NCBI GenBank assembly: GCA_015222355.1
Contig: JADFVC010000199.1
Span: forward strand, 1 to 8,307
Reading direction: 5' to 3'
DNA length: 8,307 nucleotides
DNA from: Chloroflexota bacterium
GTDB lineage: Bacteria > Desulfobacterota > Desulfuromonadia > Desulfuromonadales > Geopsychrobacteraceae
Part shown: positions 1-5,639 of the stretch, one piece after another
Numbering within the stretch: position 1 is the first letter of the stretch
How the letters are laid out: each line of letters begins with the position of its first letter
The notes under the pieces: model-generated
What the model was told of the DNA's origin: nothing
What the model saw: only the letters and a program-made list of their open reading frames with translations
Databases searched by the model: none
Position numbers and translations under genes: made by a program

Positions 1-660
1 CCTTGGCTCAGGTGTCGGTTCCGCAGCAGTTTCTGCGGCTTTTGGCTCCTGTTGCGCGGGAGTTTCCGCAGGTTCTTCCGGGGCGGCGTCTTCAAGTTCA
101 AAAATGCTTGCCGGAACGACGAATTCAAGGAGACCGAGGTTTTTCTCAGCGGTACTCAGGATGCAGCTGGCAACGTAGTAATTGCCGGGAGGAAAAGGTT
201 GGTCGCTGGCCGGATCAATTTTGGTCGGCACCAGTTCTTCAACGGTTTCTTTGATAAAACGGAGTGATTTTGAGTATTTATCAACAAAGGCTTGGGTGAA
301 GACCCCGGCAATGATATTTGCCACCTCACCGAAGGCGTCGCTCAACTCGCCATCGAGCTTGCCGCCCTGAGCGTTCTCTTCGATCATCTCCTCCGGCAGC
401 ATGATCAGGGTGCCGCCGAGAATAATGGCCGAATCGAGTCTGGTCAGCAGGTAGCAAGCCCCCTCTTTGTCGCCACTGACCGACATTCGAGTGAACGCGG
501 TTTTTTCCCGCCCGGGATCGCTGAAGAGGGTGTCTTTAGACGAGAGGAGAAATTGAATATCGCTACAGGTCAACTCCTGCCCGAGAAGAGCACCAATTTC
601 TGTCGCTAGATTTTGGATGCCCGCTTTGCAGATGACATCAATGATGGCCCGTTGGTCCAA
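1..660 (-). CDS. CheC/FliY-like chemotaxis protein, 3' end outside window
   Basis: The frame is open for 220 codons from a TTG at 660 to the left edge, with no stop. A TAA lies in the same frame at 675-673 and the TTG is the first usable start; AGAGGG lies a few nt upstream. An ATG at codon 59 would cut into the domain. The sequence looks like the CheC/FliY-type fold with two related halves: AGIQNLATEIGALLG (13-27) resembles the first-half helix of CheC, but V9 and K12 stand where its Glu and Asn would be. The second half keeps D108, E112 and N115 in DAFGEVANIIAGVF. The central ACYLLTRLDSAIILGGTL (68-85) is the expected strand-helix part. From about 190 to 220 it becomes a Pro/Ala/Glu-rich linker, which suggests another domain beyond the edge, for example a FliN-type one as in FliY. 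The superfamily is fairly sure; CheC, FliY or a separate family is open. Confidence 0.72.
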   Translation of the reverse strand, partial: MDQRAIIDVICKAGIQNLATEIGALLGQELTCSDIQFLLSSKDTLFSDPGREKTAFTRMSVSGDKEGACYLLTRLDSAIILGGTLIMLPEEMIEENAQGGKLDGELSDAFGEVANIIAGVFTQAFVDKYSKSLRFIKETVEELVPTKIDPASDQPFPPGNYYVASCILSTAEKNLGLLEFVVPASIFELEDAAPEEPAETPAQQEPKAAETAAEPTPEPR

Positions 661-663
661 AGT

Positions 664-696
664 GCCCTCTTCTTAACACGTGGGTGAGAACAGGGC
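664..696 (-). promoter_or_regulatory. Hairpin enclosing the ribosome binding site of the last gene
   Basis: On the minus strand, GCCCTGTTCT (696-687) can pair with AGAAGAGGGC (673-664), 9 of 10 positions, around a 13-nt loop. The right arm holds the AGAGGG that serves as Shine-Dalgarno sequence for the TTG start at 660. The left arm begins immediately after the stop of the preceding cheX (TAG at 699-697), so ribosomes ending there could disrupt the hairpin. There is no T tract after it, so a terminator is unlikely. The regulatory role is inferred from position. Confidence 0.5.
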
Positions 697-1155
697 CTAG
701 TTGAGATTGTATTTCATCTCGACGAAGAAACGACCCTGCTCAAGGTCGAAGGGGATTATAACCCGATTACTTTTGGTTGGGGAAGATACGGTATAGGACT
801 TCCCCGAAACTGTTGTCGGAATCGATAATCCGAGACGGACATTTTCTGCCGCAAAAGCTTGTTTTATCCCCCCGGCAACCATGTTGGCAATTTCACCGAG
901 GGTATCTTTGACATCTTCATCAACTTCTTCAACATCCATGCCAAGCATTTCGCCGGTAATGGCCATCCCGACGGTGCCGGGACAATGGATGCTGAGCATG
1001 CCGGCAAAATCTCCAGTCAGACCGATCATTGCCGAGATATGGCAATCGAGAACCTCTTTTCCTTCTGTTAACGGGTCATCCGCGGAGATCTCCATGAAAA
1101 TCATGGTGTTAAAGATCTCTTCGGTTGATTTAATGATTTTTTTAGCAAATTCCAC
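697..1155 (-). CDS. cheX: CheX-family CheY-P phosphatase (second of a tandem pair)
   Basis: This is a second CheX of 152 residues if begun at the GTG at 1155. The motif D84-x3-E88-x2-N91 lies in DTLGEIANMVAGG (84-96) after LGMDVEEVDEDV (71-82), at the same residue numbers as in the preceding cheX. The start was chosen because both paralogues then have the same length, a gap-free alignment, and the same kind of GTG-GA opening (MEFAKKIIKSTEEIF here against MDHAQNIINSTQEIF there). A weak GGGA lies 6 nt upstream. The alternative ATG at 1350 would give 217 residues with a basic N-terminal extension. Having a second copy may mean heterodimers or specialisation for different CheY proteins; this is inference. 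The next gene starts 36 bp downstream through a hairpin region. Confidence 0.85.
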   Translation of the reverse strand: MEFAKKIIKSTEEIFNTMIFMEISADDPLTEGKEVLDCHISAMIGLTGDFAGMLSIHCPGTVGMAITGEMLGMDVEEVDEDVKDTLGEIANMVAGGIKQAFAAENVRLGLSIPTTVSGKSYTVSSPTKSNRVIIPFDLEQGRFFVEMKYNLN

Positions 1156-1394
1156 AATAAATCCCACGGGGTATAACCGGGTGAAAAAAGAGTTAGTTTT
1201 TATCCGAAAACGGCCCTTTCCCGTGATCTCGGAGTCAATCAGCATGCTCACTTGTGCGGCGTACCGATGTACACTTCCGTGTAAACGCTTGATTTTCTTG
1301 ATCTCACGAGAAATTGCTCGTTTCCCATATGAAAACTTCATCCTGCCCATCCGGAGTTTCCAGGTGGACAGGAGTTGGCTGGTCAGGTGTTTAC
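1156..1394 (-). other. 239-bp stretch between the two cheX genes, unexplained
   Basis: This is far longer than any other spacer in the cluster, most of which are under 60 bp. The frame of the following cheX stays open back to an ATG at 1350, which would add 65 residues rich in Lys and Arg with no match to the aligned paralogue. Two small perfect inverted repeats are visible, at 1306-1321 (5-bp arms, 6-nt loop) and 1270-1283 (5-bp arms, 4-nt loop). No clear promoter, no hairpin followed by a T tract, and no known riboswitch core was recognised. It may be a long leader, a decayed gene, or a real N-terminal extension. Confidence 0.5.
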
Positions 1395-1853
1395 TCAGTT
1401 CTGACTGATTTGCAGTTCAACGAGGAAGGTTTCCCCTTCGAGTGCAAAAGGAACTGTGACGTTTTCGGTATTGGCCAGGCAGTCAACCGAGTATTCTTCA
1501 CCATGGATCGCTGAGGGCATCGACAGTTTGATATCGCTCCCTTTCGGGTCGAGGGTAGACTTCAGGCTGCCGCCCAACATATTGGCCAGTTCCCCGATGG
1601 CATCACAAACGTCTTCGTCAATCTCTTCGACATCCATCCCGAGAAAAGCCGTGGTGACAGCCAATGCGACCGGCTTCGGCAGATGGATGGCCAGTAGGCC
1701 TTTGGTCGTTCCGGCCAAACCGATAATGCCGGAAATACTGTCCTGCAGTATTTCTCTTTCGCGGCTGAAGGGTTCCCCGGGGGTGACATCCAGCATGATC
1801 ATACTGGAGAAAATTTCCTGGGTTGAGTTGATGATATTTTGTGCGTGATCCAC
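1395..1853 (-). CDS. cheX: CheX-family CheY-P phosphatase (first of a tandem pair)
   Basis: CheX is a dimeric phosphatase that dephosphorylates CheY-P in bacteria lacking CheZ. The product is 152 residues, typical for CheX. The single catalytic-type motif D84-x3-E88-x2-N91 is seen in DAIGELANMLGG (84-95), preceded by LGMDVEEIDEDV (71-82). The first helix is NIINSTQEIFSSMIM (6-20), and the central strands include GIIGLAGTTKGLLAIHLP (42-59). The start is GTG with AAGGAG 6 nt upstream. It follows a CheY gene by 57 bp, so that CheY is the obvious candidate substrate. It aligns without any gap to the next gene, also 152 residues, at about 41 percent identity by hand count. By analogy with Borrelia and Thermotoga CheX, the conserved Glu and Asn would place the attacking water, which is family knowledge, not something shown here. 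Confidence 0.9.
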   Translation of the reverse strand: MDHAQNIINSTQEIFSSMIMLDVTPGEPFSREREILQDSISGIIGLAGTTKGLLAIHLPKPVALAVTTAFLGMDVEEIDEDVCDAIGELANMLGGSLKSTLDPKGSDIKLSMPSAIHGEEYSVDCLANTENVTVPFALEGETFLVELQISQN

Positions 1854-1859
1854 GAGTCT

Positions 1860-1865
1860 CTCCTT
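1860..1865 (-). promoter_or_regulatory. Ribosome binding site fixing the GTG start of the first 152-residue CheX
   Basis: AAGGAG on the minus strand lies 6 nt before the GTG at 1853. This near-ideal site supports a GTG start here, which in turn supports the aligned GTG start of the neighbouring paralogue. Confidence 0.85.
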
Positions 1866-1910
1866 ATCCCTGCCTGCTACGGCTGATATTTACGCGGGGT
1901 TGCCGGGGAG

Positions 1911-2282
1911 TTAGAGCAAGGCACCCAGGGTTTCGTTAATCAGATCGGGAGTGAACGGTTTTTTGATCGCGCCTTTGGCTCCATGGGATTTGGCTTCATC
2001 AATGATGTCCGCACCCGTCTCAGTGGAGATCATCACCACCGGGATGTCTTTAATTGCGGCATCTTCCGCTTTGGCTTTCAGGAATTCCAGGCCGGTCATA
2101 TTCGGCATGTTGATATCACTCAGGATTACATCAACCTTGTTGTCAGCGAGGACATTCAAGGCTTCCTGACCGTCAGCGGCTTCAAGGATTTCGTCAAAAT
2201 CGAGACCTGCCTGCCGCAGGGCGCGGGCGACAATTTTGCGCATGGTGTTGGAATCATCAACAATTAATACCGTTTTGCCCAT
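1911..2282 (-). CDS. cheY: Stand-alone CheY-type response regulator (second copy)
   Basis: This is a 123-residue single receiver domain. All phosphorylation residues are present: D9-D10, acceptor D56 in ILSDINMPNMTG (53-64), S86 (VVMIST) and K108 in IKKPFT (106-111). The position matching Tyr106 of E. coli CheY is A105, again without an aromatic ring. It is similar in design to the other CheY in this cluster, yet clearly different in sequence, for example INMPNMTG here against LNMPVMDG there, so the two may have separate partners. AAGGAG lies 7 nt before the ATG at 2282, within a 48-bp spacer that shows no convincing promoter or terminator. A CheX gene follows 57 bp downstream, repeating the CheY-CheX order seen just upstream. 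Confidence 0.94.
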   Translation of the reverse strand: MGKTVLIVDDSNTMRKIVARALRQAGLDFDEILEAADGQEALNVLADNKVDVILSDINMPNMTGLEFLKAKAEDAAIKDIPVVMISTETGADIIDEAKSHGAKGAIKKPFTPDLINETLGALL

Positions 2283-2330
2283 TTTCGTTCTCCTTATGAA
2301 GGGTAAAAGTTCAAATAAATATCTACCTGT

Positions 2331-2807
2331 TCAGTCTTTCAGTGCGACCAGAGGGGCTCCGGTGGCGATTATCTGAAGCGGATCTTCATCCGTGGTCATC
2401 AGTTTCCAGATGACCGAATTTGGTTCCGGTGCCGGGAGTTTCCCTTCGCCAAACTCTGGCAGCCCGAGTCGGTAGGTTTGGTTGTCGGCCAAAAGGTTGG
2501 ACATAAACAGCCCGCCGATTGTGTTAAGGAGTTCATCCAAACTGTCGTGTAACTGGTCTTCAGTGACTTCATCAACGTCCAGGGCGAAAATCGCCGTGGT
2601 CAGCTTAACCAGCAGGGTTTTGCTCATCGCCAGGTGGAGCTCTCCCTGTACCGGATCCATAATCAGCATGCTGGTCCAGACCAGGTCTTCGGCCGGGAGT
2701 TCATAGTTCTGATCATAATGCTCCATGGCCTCCACAAAGGCCATGTTCTCCAGTGTCTGGCTGACGGCCTGCTTCATTGCTTCGAAAAAGGGGTTATGTT
2801 CGATCAT
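2331..2807 (-). CDS. Divergent CheX-like chemotaxis phosphatase family protein
   Basis: The product is 158 residues and fits the CheC/CheX superfamily, whose members remove phosphate from CheY. Support is the single D-x3-E-x2-N motif (D88, E92, N95 in DSLDELLNTIGG) on the predicted active-site helix, preceded by ALDVDEVTED (75-84), which matches GMDVEEIDED at the same place in the CheX proteins further along, and by a central strand GELHLAMSK (55-63). It starts with FFEAMKQAVSQTLENM, parallel to the opening helix of those CheX proteins. The C-terminal part (about 118-158) is Pro-rich at first and differs from them. An AAGGAG lies 6 nt before the ATG at 2807. The neighbours on each side are CheY genes, so its substrate is likely one of them. 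The superfamily is fairly clear; actual phosphatase activity is inferred. Confidence 0.78.
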   Translation of the reverse strand: MIEHNPFFEAMKQAVSQTLENMAFVEAMEHYDQNYELPAEDLVWTSMLIMDPVQGELHLAMSKTLLVKLTTAIFALDVDEVTEDQLHDSLDELLNTIGGLFMSNLLADNQTYRLGLPEFGEGKLPAPEPNSVIWKLMTTDEDPLQIIATGAPLVALKD

Positions 2808-2830
2808 GCTGCTCTCCTTGAATTATCAGC

Positions 2831-3205
2831 TCAGTCCTCGAGGAAGTCCTTGAGGGCATTCATCATGACCGGAGGTGAAACCGGCTTGTTGATCACCTGG
2901 CGGGCTCCCAACTTCAAAAGTTGGGCTTCTTTTGCCGGGTTGCCGGCACTGGTGATGATGATGACCGGCAGCTCACAGAGCTTGGGGCTGGCCTTGACCC
3001 ATTTGAGCAGGGTCTCACCGTCCATAACCGGCATGTTGAGATCAGTCAGCAGAATATCCGGACACTGTTCCTTGGCCGCGGCCAAGGCTTCTTTGCCATG
3101 CTCGGCTTCAACAATCTCGGCATCCCCGAGACCGATGATCTGCAGGCAGCGTTTGATAAACATCCGGGCGGTTGCCGAGTCGTCCGCGATAATAATTCGT
3201 TTCAT
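2831..3205 (-). CDS. cheY: Stand-alone CheY-type response regulator (first copy)
   Basis: This is a single receiver domain of 124 residues with no output domain. The phosphorylation site is complete: D8-D9 acidic pair, acceptor D55 in LLTDLNMPVMDG (52-63), T85 in IIITSAGNP (82-90) and K107 in VINKP (104-108). By family knowledge it would take phosphate from CheA and act by binding a partner. The position equivalent to E. coli Tyr106 (three before the conserved Lys) is V104, not aromatic, so classical Tyr-coupled FliM binding is doubtful. The ATG overlaps the HDOD stop by ATGA, so HDOD and this receiver are probably translated together; two-protein HDOD-receiver action or control of HDOD by this CheY is a reasonable inference. 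A CheX-like gene follows after 23 bp and is a candidate for its dephosphorylation. Confidence 0.93.
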   Translation of the reverse strand: MKRIIIADDSATARMFIKRCLQIIGLGDAEIVEAEHGKEALAAAKEQCPDILLTDLNMPVMDGETLLKWVKASPKLCELPVIIITSAGNPAKEAQLLKLGARQVINKPVSPPVMMNALKDFLED

Positions 3206-4080
3206 CCTTTGTCTTCCCCTGTACTGGCAATGGATTGCTCGAGTTTGTCGAACTCGCTATCGACAGTCAGCATAATGCTTGCCAAGGTGTTCGGTGTCAG
3301 AGAGATGTAGTCGGTATAGTGACTGTCCAGACGGTAGCGCATGCTGTCGGAGCCGGTGCCGAATCCGCCCATCATGGCGATGTTGTCGCCCAGGTGGACA
3401 GCGTAAACCAGCGGCCGGAATGCTTCACTGGCTTCGGCCGGGGTGTGATGGTAAAGGATCGCTTCAGCCAACTCTTTCGGCAGTTGCCAGGCCTTGGCCA
3501 ATTCAAAGCCAGCCCGGGTGTGATCGAAACCGATCAGCTTTTCTTCGGCATCGAGGTAATCGGCGCTGTCGTGTGAGGTGATCAGCTCGATTGCTTCCGG
3601 AGCCGAATCTTTCAGATAATCAGAGATCAGTGCCTTGCCGATGTCATGCAGCAGGCCGGCAGTAAAAGCCAGATCAGGACTGATCTCCATCTCTCCCTGG
3701 ACAACCACTTCGCGGGCGGCGATGGCGGTTCGCAGATCATGTTTCCACAGGTCGCCACCGGCGGCTTCGTAGCCGGCCAGTTCTTTTTCAAATAGTTTGC
3801 CAACACAATCTCCCAGAGCGATACTGACGATGATCCGTTCCCCCAGGTAAGAGATGGCCCGATCGATGGAGGTGATTTCATTAATCAGGCCGAAGGCCGC
3901 AGAATTCACCAATTTCAGAACCCGGGCGGTTAACTTGGCGTCGGTTTTGACCAGATTGACGACATCCATCAGATCGTGGTCAGGGTTGGAGGTCAGTTGC
4001 AGCAAGCGGGAAGCACTGGCTGAAAGCATCGGGGAAGATTTGACAATCTCTTTGAGCTCGTCATGGCTGATAGTCTTCAT
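3202..4080 (-). CDS. HDOD-domain signalling protein
   Basis: HDOD proteins are relatives of HD phosphohydrolases, often found beside signalling genes; their biochemical role is mostly unknown. The product is 292 residues and is almost entirely one HDOD domain (about 8-235). Hallmarks are SPMLSASASRLLQL (16-29), VLKLVNSAAFG (54-64), AISYLGERII (75-84) and AGLLHDIGKALI (141-152). Unlike a fully degenerate HDOD, several likely metal ligands remain: H114 (WKHDL), H145-D146 (HDIGK), H187 (GFDHTRAG), H211-H212 (YHHTP) and D232 (HLGDN), so catalysis cannot be excluded. No signal peptide or membrane segment is evident, so it should be cytoplasmic. The start is 11 bp after cheD, with GGGGA 7 nt upstream of the ATG. 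Its TGA overlaps the ATG of the next receiver gene (ATGA), which strongly suggests co-translation and perhaps a shared pathway. The function in chemotaxis is inferred only from this position. Confidence 0.9.
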   Translation of the reverse strand: MKTISHDELKEIVKSSPMLSASASRLLQLTSNPDHDLMDVVNLVKTDAKLTARVLKLVNSAAFGLINEITSIDRAISYLGERIIVSIALGDCVGKLFEKELAGYEAAGGDLWKHDLRTAIAAREVVVQGEMEISPDLAFTAGLLHDIGKALISDYLKDSAPEAIELITSHDSADYLDAEEKLIGFDHTRAGFELAKAWQLPKELAEAILYHHTPAEASEAFRPLVYAVHLGDNIAMMGGFGTGSDSMRYRLDSHYTDYISLTPNTLASIMLTVDSEFDKLEQSIASTGEDKG

Positions 4081-4091
4081 AGGCGATTCCC

Positions 4092-4580
4092 CTAGAGTTG
4101 CCAGTTCGGTCGACCGGGTGAGCTGAGCGTCACCTGTCCTGCCCCGACTGAAATTGTGACCGTGCGGCTGAAATTCTTCCCCAGGTCCTCGGACACGGCG
4201 CCCATACCATATGCCCAGAGAATTTTCTTGATGGCCAGGGCATTGCGTTTACCGATCTGGAAAGTATCGTTCGTGTCCATAACATTTGCCCCGCCGCAAA
4301 GTTTGACCACCATTCCCTTGCCTTTTTTGTGGCAACCATATTTAGTCATTTCTGCCAACAGGGCCGGTATCGCCGTGTCGGCAAAATATCCCGGCTTTTC
4401 GGCGGCCTTGGCCTTGTTGATTGAAGAGTCGGGCAGAGCCACATGGGCCATGCCGACAGTTTTGGTCTTCGGATCGAGGAGAATGATGGAGACACACGAT
4501 CCCAAGGCGAAGGTTTTCACATCGTCCGTGGGATTGTTTGATGCTCCGTAGTCACCGACTCCTAAGATGACTTGTCCCAT
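4092..4580 (-). CDS. cheD: Chemoreceptor glutamine deamidase CheD
   Basis: CheD hydrolyses selected glutamine side chains of chemoreceptors to glutamates; in Bacillus and Thermotoga it also binds CheC and enhances its CheY-P phosphatase activity. The product is 162 residues, the typical size. The active-site residues are visible: nucleophile C29 in ALGSCV, H46 in GMAHVALP, and T23 six residues before the Cys, all at a constant +2 offset from the Thermotoga maritima CheD triad T21, C27, H44. Other family hallmarks are PGYFADTAI (63-71), KLCGGANVM (93-101) and IGKRNA (108-113). The ATG follows the cheB TAA with no gap (TAAATG), and a GGAG lies 9 nt upstream within the end of cheB. The coupling of cheB and cheD fits their shared receptor substrate. 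The HDOD gene starts 11 bp after its stop. Confidence 0.96.
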   Translation of the reverse strand: MGQVILGVGDYGASNNPTDDVKTFALGSCVSIILLDPKTKTVGMAHVALPDSSINKAKAAEKPGYFADTAIPALLAEMTKYGCHKKGKGMVVKLCGGANVMDTNDTFQIGKRNALAIKKILWAYGMGAVSEDLGKNFSRTVTISVGAGQVTLSSPGRPNWQL

Positions 4581-5639
4581 TTATTTTTTCTCCGTAAGTA
4601 AGTCCAACAGGGAAGTGGAGATCTGTTCCAGTGGTACCAGTCGTTCCGCACCACCTTTTTCATAGGCGACTTTCGGCATGCCGAAAACGACCGAAGAGGC
4701 TTCATCCTGAGCAATACAGCGGGCACCCGCCTGTTTCATGGCGAGCATTCCCTCGGCACCATCCTGCCCCATGCCGGTGAGCATTGCGCCGACGGAATTG
4801 CGCCCTACCTGTTCGGCGACCGAGTGCATCATCACATCGACAGAAGGACAGTGCCTGCTGACTTTTTCCGTGCCCCCGCAGCGCACCTGGTAAAAACCGC
4901 CGCTACGGATAACTTTCATCTGCACACCTCCCGGCGCCACCAGAATCAGCCCGGCACGGACCCGGTCGCCATCAACAGCTTCCTTGACCTGCATCTGGCA
5001 GAGCTGGTTCAAGCGGTCAGAAAACATCTTGGTAAATCCGGGCGGCATATGCTGGACAATGACTACACCGGAGGTGGTTGCGGGGAACTTCTCGATAACC
5101 CGGCGGATCGCTTCGGTGCCGCCGGTCGAGGCACCGATGGCGATCACCTTGTCGGTCGATTCGGCCAAGGCCTTGGAGCCGACTGCGGTCGCCTGTGTCG
5201 GTGGGACGATTCGCTTCCCCTTCCAATGGGAAACGTTCGCCGTTGAGGCGATTTTAATCTTGGCGCGCAGCTCCATCAGCATGGCGTTCAGCCCGGCAGA
5301 CACGTTGCTGGTTGGCTTGGCAACAAAATCGACAGCCCCGGCATCCAGGGCACCCATGGTAATCTGTTTGCCGCGCTGGGTCAGGGAACTGACCATGACC
5401 GTCGGAATCGGATACTGCGGCATCAGTTTACGCAGGAAGGCGACTCCGTCCATGCGCGGCATTTCGACATCCAGTGTCAACACATCCGGCTGTAGCTCGA
5501 CGATTTTATCGCGAGCAATGTAGGGGTCGGATGCGGTGCCGACGACCTCGATATTCGGGTCCATCGACAATCCCTGGCTGAGAATGTTTCTGACCAGGGC
5601 AGAGTCATCAACAACGAGAACACGAATAACCCGACCCAT
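4581..5639 (-). CDS. cheB: Chemotaxis response regulator and protein-glutamate methylesterase CheB
   Basis: CheB removes methyl groups from receptor glutamates (and can deamidate glutamines), and is switched on by phosphorylation from CheA. The product is 352 residues, the usual length. The N-terminal receiver domain has the acidic pair D11-D12, phospho-acceptor D57 in LTLDVEMP (54-61), the Ser pair S84-S85 and K108 in FVAKP (105-109). A linker (about 125-162) leads to the esterase domain, where the catalytic triad is visible as S171 (GASTGG), H197 (VQHMPPGF) and D293 (GMGQDGAEG); all three are offset by exactly +7 from the E. coli residues S164, H190 and D286. Start choice: a TTG at 5642 is in frame, but GGAGG at 5650-5646 is 6 nt from the ATG at 5639 and only 3 nt from the TTG. 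The start overlaps the cheR stop by one base, and the stop abuts the cheD ATG. Confidence 0.97.
   Translation of the reverse strand: MGRVIRVLVVDDSALVRNILSQGLSMDPNIEVVGTASDPYIARDKIVELQPDVLTLDVEMPRMDGVAFLRKLMPQYPIPTVMVSSLTQRGKQITMGALDAGAVDFVAKPTSNVSAGLNAMLMELRAKIKIASTANVSHWKGKRIVPPTQATAVGSKALAESTDKVIAIGASTGGTEAIRRVIEKFPATTSGVVIVQHMPPGFTKMFSDRLNQLCQMQVKEAVDGDRVRAGLILVAPGGVQMKVIRSGGFYQVRCGGTEKVSRHCPSVDVMMHSVAEQVGRNSVGAMLTGMGQDGAEGMLAMKQAGARCIAQDEASSVVFGMPKVAYEKGGAERLVPLEQISTSLLDLLTEKK

Noticed and set aside
1248..1328. Minus-strand 26-codon ATG ORF in the cheX-cheX spacer
   Set aside because: The nearest Shine-Dalgarno-like sequence is about 12 nt away, the ORF is very short and there is no recognised family; it is mentioned only as part of the spacer finding.
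1304..1391. A WETSNF string near the end of a short minus-strand frame, reminiscent of the receptor NWETF tether
   Set aside because: The spacing between the aromatic residues does not fit the tether pattern and the frame has no start codon; likely chance.
1156..1394. Possible GEMM-type cyclic dinucleotide riboswitch
   Set aside because: Such elements are common in Geobacter-like genomes, so it was looked for, but the conserved GCACAGGGCAAA-like core and tetraloop arrangement are absent.
881..1408. Plus-strand open frame of 175 codons across the second cheX and its upstream spacer
   Set aside because: It is Ser/Pro-rich, has no family features and is antisense to the conserved CheX motif region.
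1854..2330. Promoters or terminators in the short gaps beside the second cheY (1854-1910 and 2283-2330)
   Set aside because: No paired -35/-10 boxes at suitable spacing and no stem followed by a T tract could be found; only the ribosome binding sites are convincing.
2634..3275. Plus-strand open frame of 213 codons
   Set aside because: It runs antisense across the CheY and CheX-like genes, whose active-site residues are all intact on the other strand; no domain is seen in it.
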